NCBI GenBank assembly: GCA_009923795.1
Contig: RFSU01000078.1
Coordinates: 1-9,959, forward strand
DNA length: 9,959 nt
Source of the DNA: Sphingomonadaceae bacterium
GTDB lineage: Bacteria > Pseudomonadota > Alphaproteobacteria > Sphingomonadales > Sphingomonadaceae
Direction of reading: 5' to 3'
The position numbers and the translations under genes are program-made. Under the pieces are notes generated by a model. It saw only the letters and a program-made list of their open reading frames with translations, was not told where the DNA came from and made no database searches. Numbering within the stretch: the first letter of the stretch is position 1; each line of letters begins with the position of its first letter. Positions 1 to 6,036 of this stretch are shown one piece after another.

Positions 1-365
1 CGCATGACATCGCCAAATGACGGCAGCCCTGCCTTTAACCCTCCAGATATCCGGATAAGGAGACAGGCTGCCAATGTGGCTATTGCATTGGCGAACCCCA
101 AAAAAATTTCTGCCAAGAAAGGTTGATCTGAACCCGACATAATCGCCGCAAGGGTGCGGCCAATGACGATGGCTGGCCAAAGCCGCATGCCGCCGACAAG
201 AAGTCCCGCAAGTCCGATACCAGCGGCAGGCCATATCGGCGATCCAGCGCCATCGACCATTGCCCAATTGAGGCCAAAATAAGCGCAAATGGCATAAACA
301 ACCGTGAGAGCCAGAAAGCTTGTTGCGTCATGACCGCGGACTGATCCGTTGGTATTGAAGACCAT
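1..365 (-). CDS. MASE1-domain membrane sensor protein (N-terminal part, cut by left edge)
   Basis: The minus strand is open from ATG at 365 through the left edge, giving 121 codons without a stop. The translation is strongly hydrophobic. It carries the MASE1 hallmark around residues 42-69 (SPIWPAAGIGLAGLLVGG, then RLWPAIVIG), preceded by a membrane segment at about 16-36 and followed by another at about 84-105 containing FANAIATLAACLL. MASE1 is an integral-membrane sensory domain found at the N terminus of bacterial histidine kinases, diguanylate cyclases and phosphodiesterases. The output domain lies outside the window, so its activity cannot be told. ATG 365 is the only ATG between the upstream in-frame stop and the MASE1 motif; in-frame TTG codons lie just upstream. 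Its ribosome binding site is weak. A reading frame on the same strand at 80-331 is a shadow of this gene. I am confident of the domain, less of the exact start. Confidence 0.82.
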   Translation of the reverse strand, partial: MVFNTNGSVRGHDATSFLALTVVYAICAYFGLNWAMVDGAGSPIWPAAGIGLAGLLVGGMRLWPAIVIGRTLAAIMSGSDQPFLAEIFLGFANAIATLAACLLIRISGGLKAGLPSFGDVM

Positions 366-423
366 GCAGTGTCTCAATTTCTGGTTCAAGTGCGGAGGGA
401 GGTTAGCGTGCCTTTCCTATGCC

Positions 424-438
424 TGCCAGAATCTGGCA
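424..438. promoter_or_regulatory. 15-base perfect palindrome, possible operator
   Basis: The arms TGCCAGA and TCTGGCA are exact reverse complements around one central base. The site lies about 60 bases upstream of the MASE1 start, between that start and the AT-rich candidate promoter. This suits binding by a dimeric regulator. No T-run follows on either strand, so a terminator is unlikely. I do not recognise the motif as the site of a named regulator. Confidence 0.35.
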
Positions 439-479
439 ATAAGTGTTAACGGGAGATTCATATACATTATTTAGCAACA

Positions 480-508
480 TTTATCTAACATAGATTAAGT
501 GGGTGCAA
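480..508 (-). promoter_or_regulatory. Candidate promoter for the MASE1 gene
   Basis: On the minus strand TTGCAC (503-508) is followed after 17 bases by GATAAA (480-485). These are loose -35 and -10 matches, three and four of six bases. They sit in the most AT-rich part of the gap and point toward the MASE1 gene, with the palindrome at 424-438 downstream. The assignment is weak and rests on composition and position. Confidence 0.22.
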
Positions 509-540
509 TTCCGACGTCGACGTTACCAAACGGCCGCGAC

Positions 541-771
541 TCATTGGGCAGTGTTGTCAGCTGCCTCGCTGGCATCGGTGGCGACTTCAGCGGCAATCTC
601 TGCTATTTGCCGATTGACGGCCTCTTCGGCCGCTTGCTCTAATTCGTCAGAGCGATTGTTTATCTCGGCGACACTTTCTTGCTCGGGCACCGTCTGATCG
701 GTGATCCCTTGGCACGCAGCCAGCAGCAGCAGAGCAAGAACCGCAGAGGATGTGATGAATTTTGCGAGCAT
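541..771 (-). CDS. Small predicted lipoprotein, function unknown
   Basis: This encodes 76 residues. The N terminus is a lipoprotein signal peptide: basic K4, a hydrophobic stretch at about 10-19 (VLALLLLAA), and a lipobox LAAC with the acylated cysteine at 20. The mature part is about 57 residues, rich in Glu, Ala and Asp. Residues 40-72 (for example DELEQAAEEAVNRQIAEIAA) could form an amphipathic helix or short coiled coil. It is expected to be anchored in the inner or outer membrane by its lipid. I do not recognise a family. It is transcribed divergently from ettA, and the start ATG at 771 lacks a strong ribosome binding site. The clean signal peptide makes it likely to be real, although an overlapping frame at 503-697 on the other strand is also open. 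Confidence 0.7.
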   Translation of the reverse strand: MLAKFITSSAVLALLLLAACQGITDQTVPEQESVAEINNRSDELEQAAEEAVNRQIAEIAAEVATDASEAADNTAQ

Positions 772-866
772 AGGCGAGAGCTAACCCGTCGATGCGGGTT
801 TGCCAAGGCGGTTTTGCTCGGCTAGTGCGCAGGTCAAATCCGACAATCAATTGAGAGAAACGACCC
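772..866. promoter_or_regulatory. Divergent promoter region, lipoprotein gene / ettA
   Basis: These 95 bases separate two divergently read genes and must hold both promoters. I cannot place convincing -35/-10 boxes. At 783-800 the arms AACCCG and CGGGTT flank a six-base loop, a small hairpin or dyad lying 11 bases upstream of the lipoprotein start. GAGAG at 853-857 is a plausible ribosome binding site for ettA, nine bases before its ATG. Confidence 0.45.
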
Positions 867-2540
867 ATGGCCGCGCAATATGCTTTTGTCATGAAGGGAA
901 TGACCAAGTCCTTTCCCGGCGCTCAAAAGCCCGTCCTGAGCAACATTGATCTGCAATTTTATCAGGGGGCCAAAATTGGAATTGTTGGCCCTAATGGTGT
1001 TGGTAAATCTACCCTGATCAAGATCATGGCCGGGATTGATACAGATTTCACCGGCGAAGCTTGGCCGGGCGAAAACATCACCGTTGGCTATTTGCCGCAG
1101 GAGCCGCAGCTCGATCCGACCAAGACGGTGTTGGAAAACGTCAAGGATGGCGCGCGCGAAACCGCCGATATGGTGGATCGCTATAATGAGATTTCGGCCC
1201 TAATGGCGGAGCCTGACGCCGATTTTGACGCCCTGATGGAAGAAATGGGGACACTGCAAGAACGGATCGACGCCGTTGATGGTTGGACGCTTGATAATCA
1301 GCTTGAAATCGCGATGGAGGCCTTGCGCTGCCCACCATCTGATTGGTCGGTCGAAAATCTATCTGGCGGGGAAAAGCGCCGTATCGCGCTGACCCGACTG
1401 CTGATCCAAAAGCCCTCCATCCTGCTCCTCGATGAACCGACCAACCATCTTGATGCCGAAAGCGTGGAGTGGCTGGAAACCCATTTGAAGGAATATGCGG
1501 GCGCCGTCCTGATGATCACCCACGATCGTTACTTCTTGGACAATGTGGTGGACTGGATCCTTGAGTTGGATCGCGGAAAATACTTCCCTTATGAAGGCAA
1601 TTATTCGACCTATTTGGAAAAGAAGTCGAAGCGCCTTGAGCAGGAGGACCGTGAGGAATCTGGTCGTCAAAAGGCGATTAAGGAAGAATTGGAGTGGATC
1701 CGGCAAGGGCCGAAGGGTCGCCAGACCAAATCCAAGGCGCGTATCTCAAAGTTTGAACAGCTTGTGGCCGCACAGGACAGCCGCACGCCCGGCAAGGCCC
1801 AAATTGTCATTCAAGTGCCTGAACGGTTGGGCGGCAAAGTCATTGAGGCCAAAGATATTTCCAAGGCCTATGGGGATAAGCTGCTGTTTGAAAACCTGTC
1901 CTTCATGTTGCCGCCGGGCGGTATCGTCGGCGTCATCGGGCCGAACGGTGCGGGTAAATCGACCTTGTTTAAGCTGCTGACCGGCCAAGAGGAGCCGGAC
2001 ACTGGGTCGCTGGAGGTCGGGGAAACAGTGCGACTTGGCTATGTTGACCAGAGCCGGGATCATTTGGATGCGTCCAAGAATGTCTGGGAAGAAGTCTCCG
2101 ATGGTCTCGATTATGTGAAGGTCAACGGCCACGACATGTCGACCCGCGCCTATGTGGGGGCCTTTAACTTTAAGGGGCAGGATCAGCAGAAGATCGTCGG
2201 AAAACTGTCTGGTGGGGAGCGCAATCGCGTTCATATGGCCAAGATGCTGAAGCGCGGCGGCAACGTCCTCCTGCTCGATGAGCCGACCAACGACCTTGAT
2301 GTCGAAACGCTGGGCGCACTGGAAGACGCGATTGAAAACTTCGCGGGCTGTGCCGTGGTGATCAGCCACGATCGCTTCTTCTTGGATCGTCTAGCCACCC
2401 ATATTCTTGCCTTTGAAGGCAATAGCCATGTCGAATGGTTTGAGGGCAATTTCGCCATGTATGAAGAAGATAAGCGTCGTCGCTTGGGCGATGCGGCGGA
2501 TCGTCCGACCCGGCTCGCGTACAAGAAATTGACCCGCTAA
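867..2540 (+). CDS. ettA: Energy-dependent translational throttle protein EttA (ABC-F ATPase)
   Basis: This encodes 557 residues, close to the length of E. coli EttA, with no membrane segments. Two ABC ATPase domains are joined by a charged linker. Domain 1 has Walker A GPNGVGKST (41-49), signature LSGGE (165-169), Walker B ILLLDEP (185-191) with E190, and switch His219. Domain 2 has Walker A GPNGAGKST (358-366), LSGGE (447-451), VLLLDEP (467-473) with E472, and His501. The acidic insert at about 95-140 matches the EttA arm. Residues about 240-305, rich in Lys, Arg and Glu, form the linker that in ABC-F proteins contacts P-site tRNA. In E. coli EttA binds the ribosomal E site and gates entry into elongation according to ATP/ADP level; a similar role is inferred here. 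Both sites look catalytically intact. The stop overlaps the stop of the convergent DCC gene. Confidence 0.95.
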   Translation: MAAQYAFVMKGMTKSFPGAQKPVLSNIDLQFYQGAKIGIVGPNGVGKSTLIKIMAGIDTDFTGEAWPGENITVGYLPQEPQLDPTKTVLENVKDGARETADMVDRYNEISALMAEPDADFDALMEEMGTLQERIDAVDGWTLDNQLEIAMEALRCPPSDWSVENLSGGEKRRIALTRLLIQKPSILLLDEPTNHLDAESVEWLETHLKEYAGAVLMITHDRYFLDNVVDWILELDRGKYFPYEGNYSTYLEKKSKRLEQEDREESGRQKAIKEELEWIRQGPKGRQTKSKARISKFEQLVAAQDSRTPGKAQIVIQVPERLGGKVIEAKDISKAYGDKLLFENLSFMLPPGGIVGVIGPNGAGKSTLFKLLTGQEEPDTGSLEVGETVRLGYVDQSRDHLDASKNVWEEVSDGLDYVKVNGHDMSTRAYVGAFNFKGQDQQKIVGKLSGGERNRVHMAKMLKRGGNVLLLDEPTNDLDVETLGALEDAIENFAGCAVVISHDRFFLDRLATHILAFEGNSHVEWFEGNFAMYEEDKRRRLGDAADRPTRLAYKKLTR

Positions 2541-2899
2541 CGCGCTAATCGCTGGAGCAGGGGCCTGATCCTGAGAAAGAGGAGATAGGCCCCCTCCAGC
2601 AGGGCCAGTACGAGCCTGTTTCGGGCGGCGAGGCCTATCGGTCGCAATATGGGAATTTCGCGCCACATGGCCGCAAAAGCGGCTGCGCCAGAGAGCGTTT
2701 CACCTTCTCTTGTTGTCGCGTGGAAGCGGGACAGCATCAGTATTCGGTCAAGCGGGCAGGCCGTGTCTGCATGCGTCAGGTCAACAAAATTGATGCGCTC
2801 GGCGCTGTCGAGACGCTTCATCAGGGCAATTTCTCTGATGCATAAGGGGCAGGCCCCATCATACCAGATGGTGAGGGCCGGGTTCAGGGCGTGATCCAT
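2537..2899 (-). CDS. DCC family (DUF393) thiol-disulfide oxidoreductase-like protein
   Basis: This encodes 120 residues from the ATG at 2899. The family signature sits at the N terminus: YDGACPLC with Cys17 and Cys20 in a CxxC arrangement, after a short beta strand (LTIWYDG). This is the thioredoxin-like start of DUF393, whose members usually carry DGxCxxC. Later conserved-looking parts are GAAAFAAMWREIP (about 75-87) and a hydrophobic C-terminal half with basic ends. The substrate is unknown for the family; a redox role is inferred from CxxC. It is the last gene of the carbonic anhydrase - FMN protein - DCC operon and overlaps the preceding gene by 16 bases. An alternative ATG at 2911 adds four residues; I prefer 2899 because CAGGG lies just before it. 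The stop overlaps the ettA stop (gene overlap 2537-2540). Confidence 0.85.
   Translation of the reverse strand: MDHALNPALTIWYDGACPLCIREIALMKRLDSAERINFVDLTHADTACPLDRILMLSRFHATTREGETLSGAAAFAAMWREIPILRPIGLAARNRLVLALLEGAYLLFLRIRPLLQRLAR
2551..2600. terminator. Long hairpin just after ettA, possible 3'-end structure
   Basis: GCTGGAG (2551-2557) pairs with CTCCAGC (2594-2600), and GGGGCCT (2560-2566) pairs with AGGCCCC (2587-2593). This gives 14 GC-rich base pairs interrupted only by a two-base bulge (2558-2559), around a 20-base loop that can itself pair partly. It starts 11 bases after the ettA stop and lies inside the 3' end of the DCC gene. No T-run follows on the plus strand, so it is not a textbook intrinsic terminator. 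It may protect or define the ettA mRNA end. Confidence 0.4.
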
Positions 2900-3489
2900 T
2901 GCCCTGCCCATTGATCGCCATCGCGCCGGAACAAAGCCCGTTTATTGCCGCAGCTTGTGAGCTTGAGCCATTCAAGCTCCTGCGCCTCGACCAAGAGAAC
3001 CGCAAAATTCATCCGCCCATCTTGGCTTTCCACCTCGGTCGGGGAGCGATCGAGAAGATGGTCGGGCAGGCCGCTTATTGGTTCGGTTACGGGCGTGCCG
3101 GGCGGGTGTGCCGCAAGATAGCAGCGCCGGCTGCTGAGTGCGGACCCTTCCCAAGCTGTCTCTGCATATGCGCCCACACGGACAATGCGTCCGATGCCAC
3201 GCACGGTGAGTTGGATGCGTAAGTCGGGGTCATAGCCCAGCACCGCAATAGGGCCTTGCGTTCCTATTTCTATTGCCTTGGGAGAGCGCGCGTCAGTGTG
3301 GAAGCGAAAGTTCATCCCATCGTCACTCGCGTCTCTCAAGACCATGACGCGGGGGGAAGGGGAGGCGTCTTTGACGGTGCAGACAATGGGTGTGTGGAAG
3401 GGGCTGCGTCTGTTGCTAGGGGCGCCCGACCATAGACCTGTGATTTCGGCCAAAATTTGGTCAACGCTGTCGGGATGATTCTGCACCAT
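2884..3489 (-). CDS. Pyridoxamine 5'-phosphate oxidase-like FMN-binding split-barrel protein
   Basis: This encodes 201 residues. The order of motifs follows the PNPOx fold: PRVMVLRDA (47-55), FRFHTDARSPKAIEI (61-75, like the FMN-phosphate region FyTn..SrKa), a strand RIQLTVRGIGRIV (91-103), and a C-terminal tail with ALFRRDGDQW...WITP (185-201) that resembles the R-x-x-W-x-x-x-L-P end of PdxH. It is closer to the Alr4036-type FMN-binding proteins than to true PdxH. The reaction is unknown: reduction or oxidation of a small substrate using FMN is plausible, but pyridoxal phosphate synthesis is not shown. Its ATG shares one base with the carbonic anhydrase stop (TGATG on the minus strand), a sign of translational coupling. 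Its own 3' end contains the start of the DCC gene. Confidence 0.85.
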   Translation of the reverse strand: MVQNHPDSVDQILAEITGLWSGAPSNRRSPFHTPIVCTVKDASPSPRVMVLRDASDDGMNFRFHTDARSPKAIEIGTQGPIAVLGYDPDLRIQLTVRGIGRIVRVGAYAETAWEGSALSSRRCYLAAHPPGTPVTEPISGLPDHLLDRSPTEVESQDGRMNFAVLLVEAQELEWLKLTSCGNKRALFRRDGDQWAGQWITP

Positions 3490-4112
3490 CAGACTGGTCT
3501 AAACGCCCCTTCAGCTTCGTTGAGGACATAAAGGCTGCCCTCCGCAATCGCGAACCACGCCCCGTGGAGTTTAAGTTCGCCACGCGCTTCGCGCTCGGCA
3601 ATGAAAGGGAATGTGCGCAAATTGGCGAGGCTGACTTTAATCGCTTCCCATTCCAAGGCCTGCTGGGGATTATCATGGTCGCTGGCGACGACATCATCGC
3701 GAGCCTGTTGAACAATGCCCATCCAGTCATCAATAAATATAAGTCCTTCTTGGCCCAGATTTGGGCCGGCCAGCGCCGCCTTGATGCCGCCACACTGGCC
3801 ATGGCCGACGACAACAATATGCTTCACAGCTAGACCCAAGACACCAAATTCAATTGCGGCAGAGGCCCCGTGCAGGCCGCCGCCCGTTTCAAATGGGGGC
3901 ACAAGATTGGCAACGTTTCGCAGCGCAAAAACCTGCCCTGGAACAGTATCAAAAATCGTGGCCGGATCGACGCGACTGTCGCAACAGGAAATGACCATGA
4001 CAGGCGGGGACTGGCCGTCAATTTCCAGCGCATCATAGCGCGCCTTTTGTTGCGGGTATGAATCTGATCGAAAACGGCGATACCCTTCGATCAGGGCTGT
4101 AAATTCGGGCAT
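3489..4112 (-). CDS. Beta-class carbonic anhydrase
   Basis: This encodes 207 residues from ATG 4112. It interconverts CO2 and bicarbonate in the cytoplasm, supplying bicarbonate for carboxylases. The beta-class zinc ligands are visible: Cys43, Asp45 and Arg47 in CCDSRVDP, and His104 with Cys107 in VVGHGQCGG. RNVANLVPP (65-73) and the helix HGASAAIEFGV (81-91) are also typical. The Asp45-Arg47 pair is the one that can open or close the zinc site in this class. The frame stays open 11 codons further upstream to an ATG at 4145. I choose 4112 because CAGGAG (4119-4124) lies six bases before it and the family begins with a similar MPEF...L..GY sequence. It is the first gene of a three-gene operon and is divergent from lipA. 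Confidence 0.95.
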   Translation of the reverse strand: MPEFTALIEGYRRFRSDSYPQQKARYDALEIDGQSPPVMVISCCDSRVDPATIFDTVPGQVFALRNVANLVPPFETGGGLHGASAAIEFGVLGLAVKHIVVVGHGQCGGIKAALAGPNLGQEGLIFIDDWMGIVQQARDDVVASDHDNPQQALEWEAIKVSLANLRTFPFIAEREARGELKLHGAWFAIAEGSLYVLNEAEGAFRPV

Positions 4113-4192
4113 TGAAAACTCCTGCGACGCTCTGTCGCTTAGCAAGACGTGCTAGGTTGGCAAGTCTTACTCTGATGGGTAAAGATGTCCTC
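4113..4192. promoter_or_regulatory. Divergent promoter region, carbonic anhydrase operon / lipA
   Basis: These 80 bases lie between the two chosen divergent starts. TTGGCAA (4157-4163) can serve as a -35 box on either strand. For lipA, TTGGCA (4157-4162) is followed after 17 bases by TAAAGA (4180-4185), a weak -10. That would place the transcript start almost on the lipA ATG. For the carbonic anhydrase, TTGCCA on the minus strand is followed after 16 bases by TAAGCG. A five-base-pair hairpin GCGAC/GTCGC (4124-4138) overlaps the carbonic anhydrase ribosome binding site by one base. All box assignments are tentative. Confidence 0.35.
4119..4124 (-). promoter_or_regulatory. Ribosome binding site deciding the carbonic anhydrase start
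   Basis: On the minus strand CAGGAG lies six bases before ATG 4112. It is one of the best Shine-Dalgarno matches in the window and argues against the longer start at 4145. Confidence 0.7.
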
Positions 4193-5110
4193 ATGACTTC
4201 TCATGCCCCTGCCGAACGCGTCCGCAAGCCGGACTGGATCCGTGTCAAAGCGCCGACCTCTGTCGGATTTGCGGAAACCAAGGCGCTGATGCGCCGCCTG
4301 TCGCTCAATACTGTGTGTGAAGAGGCGGCTTGCCCCAATATTGGGGAATGCTGGACGAAAAAACACGCAACCGTGATGATCCTCGGCGATGTCTGCACGC
4401 GCGCTTGCGCCTTTTGCAACGTGAAAACGGGGATGCCGCGCAAGGTTGACACCAGCGAGCCGCAACATGTTGCCGATGCGGCGGCGGAATTGGGCCTAAA
4501 GCATATTGTTATCACCTCGGTTGACCGGGATGACCTGCCCGATGGTGGCGCTTCACAATTTGTGAAGGTGATTGAGGCGCTGCGCCGGACGACGCCCGAG
4601 ACGACGATTGAAATCCTGACGCCCGATTTCCGGAATAAGATGGAAGCTGCCGTGGAATCCATCGTTACGGCGCGTCCCGACGTATATAATCACAATTTGG
4701 AAACGGTTCCGCGTCTCTACCCAACCATCCGTCCCGGCGCGCGTTATTATGCATCCTTACGCCTTTTGGAGACGGTGAAGCGGCATGATCCGTCCATCTT
4801 CACCAAATCGGGCGTCATGGTCGGGCTAGGGGAGCAGCGGCTGGAAATACATCAGGTGATGGATGATATGCGTTCTGCCGACATCGATTTTCTGACCATT
4901 GGGCAGTATCTGCAACCAACTCCCAAACATGCCAAGGTGATCGACTTCGTCACCCCGCAAACATTTGAGGCTTATGCCGCCATTGCGCGGGCAAAGGGCT
5001 TTTTGCTGGTGGCCTCATCGCCATTGACCCGATCAAGCTATCATGCGGATCGAGACTTTGCGCTGATGCGGGATGCCCGGGCGGCGCAATTGGCCCATGC
5101 CAAGGCATAG
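4193..5110 (+). CDS. lipA: Lipoyl synthase
   Basis: This encodes 305 residues from ATG 4193. LipA is a radical SAM enzyme that inserts two sulfurs into protein-bound octanoyl groups, making the lipoyl cofactor of pyruvate and 2-oxoglutarate dehydrogenases and the glycine cleavage system. The auxiliary [4Fe-4S] cluster cysteines are 42, 47 and 53 (VCEEAACPNIGECW). The radical SAM cluster cysteines are 68, 72 and 75 (CTRACAFC). The C-terminal RSSYHA (280-285) carries the serine that ligates the auxiliary cluster. All expected residues are present. The frame is open back to ATG 4112, with another ATG at 4175, but RKPDWIRVKAP at 11-21 from the 4193 start matches the usual N terminus. The start lacks a clear ribosome binding site. 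The next gene overlaps its 3' end. Confidence 0.95.
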   Translation: MTSHAPAERVRKPDWIRVKAPTSVGFAETKALMRRLSLNTVCEEAACPNIGECWTKKHATVMILGDVCTRACAFCNVKTGMPRKVDTSEPQHVADAAAELGLKHIVITSVDRDDLPDGGASQFVKVIEALRRTTPETTIEILTPDFRNKMEAAVESIVTARPDVYNHNLETVPRLYPTIRPGARYYASLRLLETVKRHDPSIFTKSGVMVGLGEQRLEIHQVMDDMRSADIDFLTIGQYLQPTPKHAKVIDFVTPQTFEAYAAIARAKGFLLVASSPLTRSSYHADRDFALMRDARAAQLAHAKA

Positions 5111-5570
5111 CGAGACACGCACGCTCCGCTGGAGTGCTGAACAAATGTATGAGCTGGTGGCTGATGTCAGCCGCTATTGGGAGTTTCTGCCCTGGGTCAG
5201 CGGTGTTCGCGTCAAATCAAATAGCGAAACGGAGATGGTCGCCGATCTTCTTGTTGGATTTAAAGCCATCAAGGAAAAATTCACGTCACGCGTGAAGAAG
5301 GATCGACCAAGGACAATCCGGGTCGATTATCTCGATGGGCCGATGAAGTATTTGCACAATGAATGGGAATTTCGCGACCGTCCTGATGGCGGGTGCGATG
5401 TCGCCTTCATGGTCGATTTTCAGTTTAAATCACGCCTGTTCGAAGCGCTAGCAGGTCAGGTCTTTGACCGTGCCCTAACCAAGATGACAGATGCTTTTGA
5501 AAGCCGTGCAGACGCGCTTTACAGTTCTGCACCCGGCAATAGCAGCTCAAGCGCAACAAGTGCGGCCTGA
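5097..5570 (+). CDS. coq10: Coq10/RatA-like START-domain protein
   Basis: This encodes 157 residues from ATG 5097. The sequence follows the RatA/Coq10 family: SAEQMYELVADVSRYWEFLP (13-32), then LDGPMKYLHNEWEF (79-92), DVAFMVDFQFKSRLFEAL (101-118) and a C-terminal helix ending at about ALY (140-142). Members form a hydrophobic START-like pocket. In mitochondria and alphaproteobacteria Coq10 binds ubiquinone and helps respiration, while E. coli RatA was reported to block ribosome subunit joining. A quinone chaperone role seems more likely next to lipA in this lineage, but it is inferred. The gene overlaps lipA by 14 bases. An earlier ATG at 5073 is possible but adds non-family sequence. The last 15 or so residues, Ser/Ala rich, lie beyond the family end and overlap the convergent cinA gene. 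Confidence 0.87.
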   Translation: MPRHSETRTLRWSAEQMYELVADVSRYWEFLPWVSGVRVKSNSETEMVADLLVGFKAIKEKFTSRVKKDRPRTIRVDYLDGPMKYLHNEWEFRDRPDGGCDVAFMVDFQFKSRLFEALAGQVFDRALTKMTDAFESRADALYSSAPGNSSSSATSAA

Positions 5571-6031
5571 ACGCGAATTGGCCCACGGCCGAGATCGCCA
5601 AATTCTTTCGTATCCGCAATAACATCATCTGGATCGGCTCCCCGCCGCGCGCGGGCAAAGACGACCATACCGACAGGCTTTTTCACGCTTCCACCATCTG
5701 GCCCGGCAACGCCTGTGATGGAAACGGCGACATCTGCATTTGAATGATCCAGCGCACCTTGCGCCATGGACCATGCAGTGGCGATGGAAACGGCCCCAAA
5801 GGTCTCAAGAATATTCGAATCAACGCCAAGGACGCTCATTTTCGCGTCATTTGAATAGGTTATGAAGCCAACTTCAAACACATCGGACGAGCCTGGGATG
5901 GCTGTTAGAGCTGCAGAGACAAGGCCGCCCGTGCAGCTTTCTGCAACGGCAACACGTCGCCCCTTTGCGCGGTTTTCCTCAATTACCCGGCGTGCCGCCG
6001 CGATGAGGTCTTGAGGCAATGTGTCGTCCAT
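5519..6031 (-). CDS. cinA: CinA C-terminal-domain protein, nicotinamide-nucleotide amidase (PncC-like)
   Basis: This encodes 170 residues from ATG 6031. It is the stand-alone C-terminal domain of CinA, without the N-terminal MoaB-like part, at the usual length for this form. Motifs are VAVAESCTGGLVSAAL (27-42) with the catalytic serine region, TYSNDAKMSVLGV (58-70), and SITGVAGPDGG followed by KPVGMVVF (104-125). The related PncC enzyme deamidates nicotinamide mononucleotide to nicotinate mononucleotide in NAD recycling; the same role is inferred here. It is the last gene after ispDF and the secreted protein and starts five bases after that gene's stop. The frame is open upstream to ATG 6082, which would overlap the previous gene; family alignment favours 6031. 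The 3' end overlaps the coq10-like gene by 52 bases. Confidence 0.92.
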   Translation of the reverse strand: MDDTLPQDLIAAARRVIEENRAKGRRVAVAESCTGGLVSAALTAIPGSSDVFEVGFITYSNDAKMSVLGVDSNILETFGAVSIATAWSMAQGALDHSNADVAVSITGVAGPDGGSVKKPVGMVVFARARRGADPDDVIADTKEFGDLGRGPIRVQAALVALELLLPGAEL

Positions 6032-6036
6032 ACGGA

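Larger units (their letters stand above)
366..540. other. Intergenic gap upstream of the MASE1 gene
   Basis: I see no gene in these 175 bases between the lipoprotein stop and the MASE1 start, both on the minus strand. The stretch 440-500 is clearly more AT-rich than its surroundings, as expected for a promoter. It also holds a 15-base palindrome at 424-438, described separately. There is no hairpin followed by a T-run that would mark a terminator for the lipoprotein gene. Confidence 0.6.

Noticed and set aside
80..331. 83-codon minus-strand frame starting MTQQAFW.
   Set aside because: It is in another frame of the same strand as the MASE1 gene, which has clear domain motifs and spans the whole region.
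500..520. Short palindromes ACGTCGACGT and CGACGTCG after the lipoprotein gene as a terminator.
   Set aside because: The arms are self-overlapping with no loop and no T-run follows, so they cannot form a useful terminator hairpin.
1746..2369. 207-codon minus-strand frame inside ettA.
   Set aside because: It is antisense to the second ABC domain of an intact ettA, with no recognisable motif, and is explained by codon bias on the other strand.
4112..4192. N-terminal extension of lipA from ATG 4112.
   Set aside because: The extra 27 residues are Arg/Leu-rich and outside the LipA family, and they overlap the carbonic anhydrase promoter and start.
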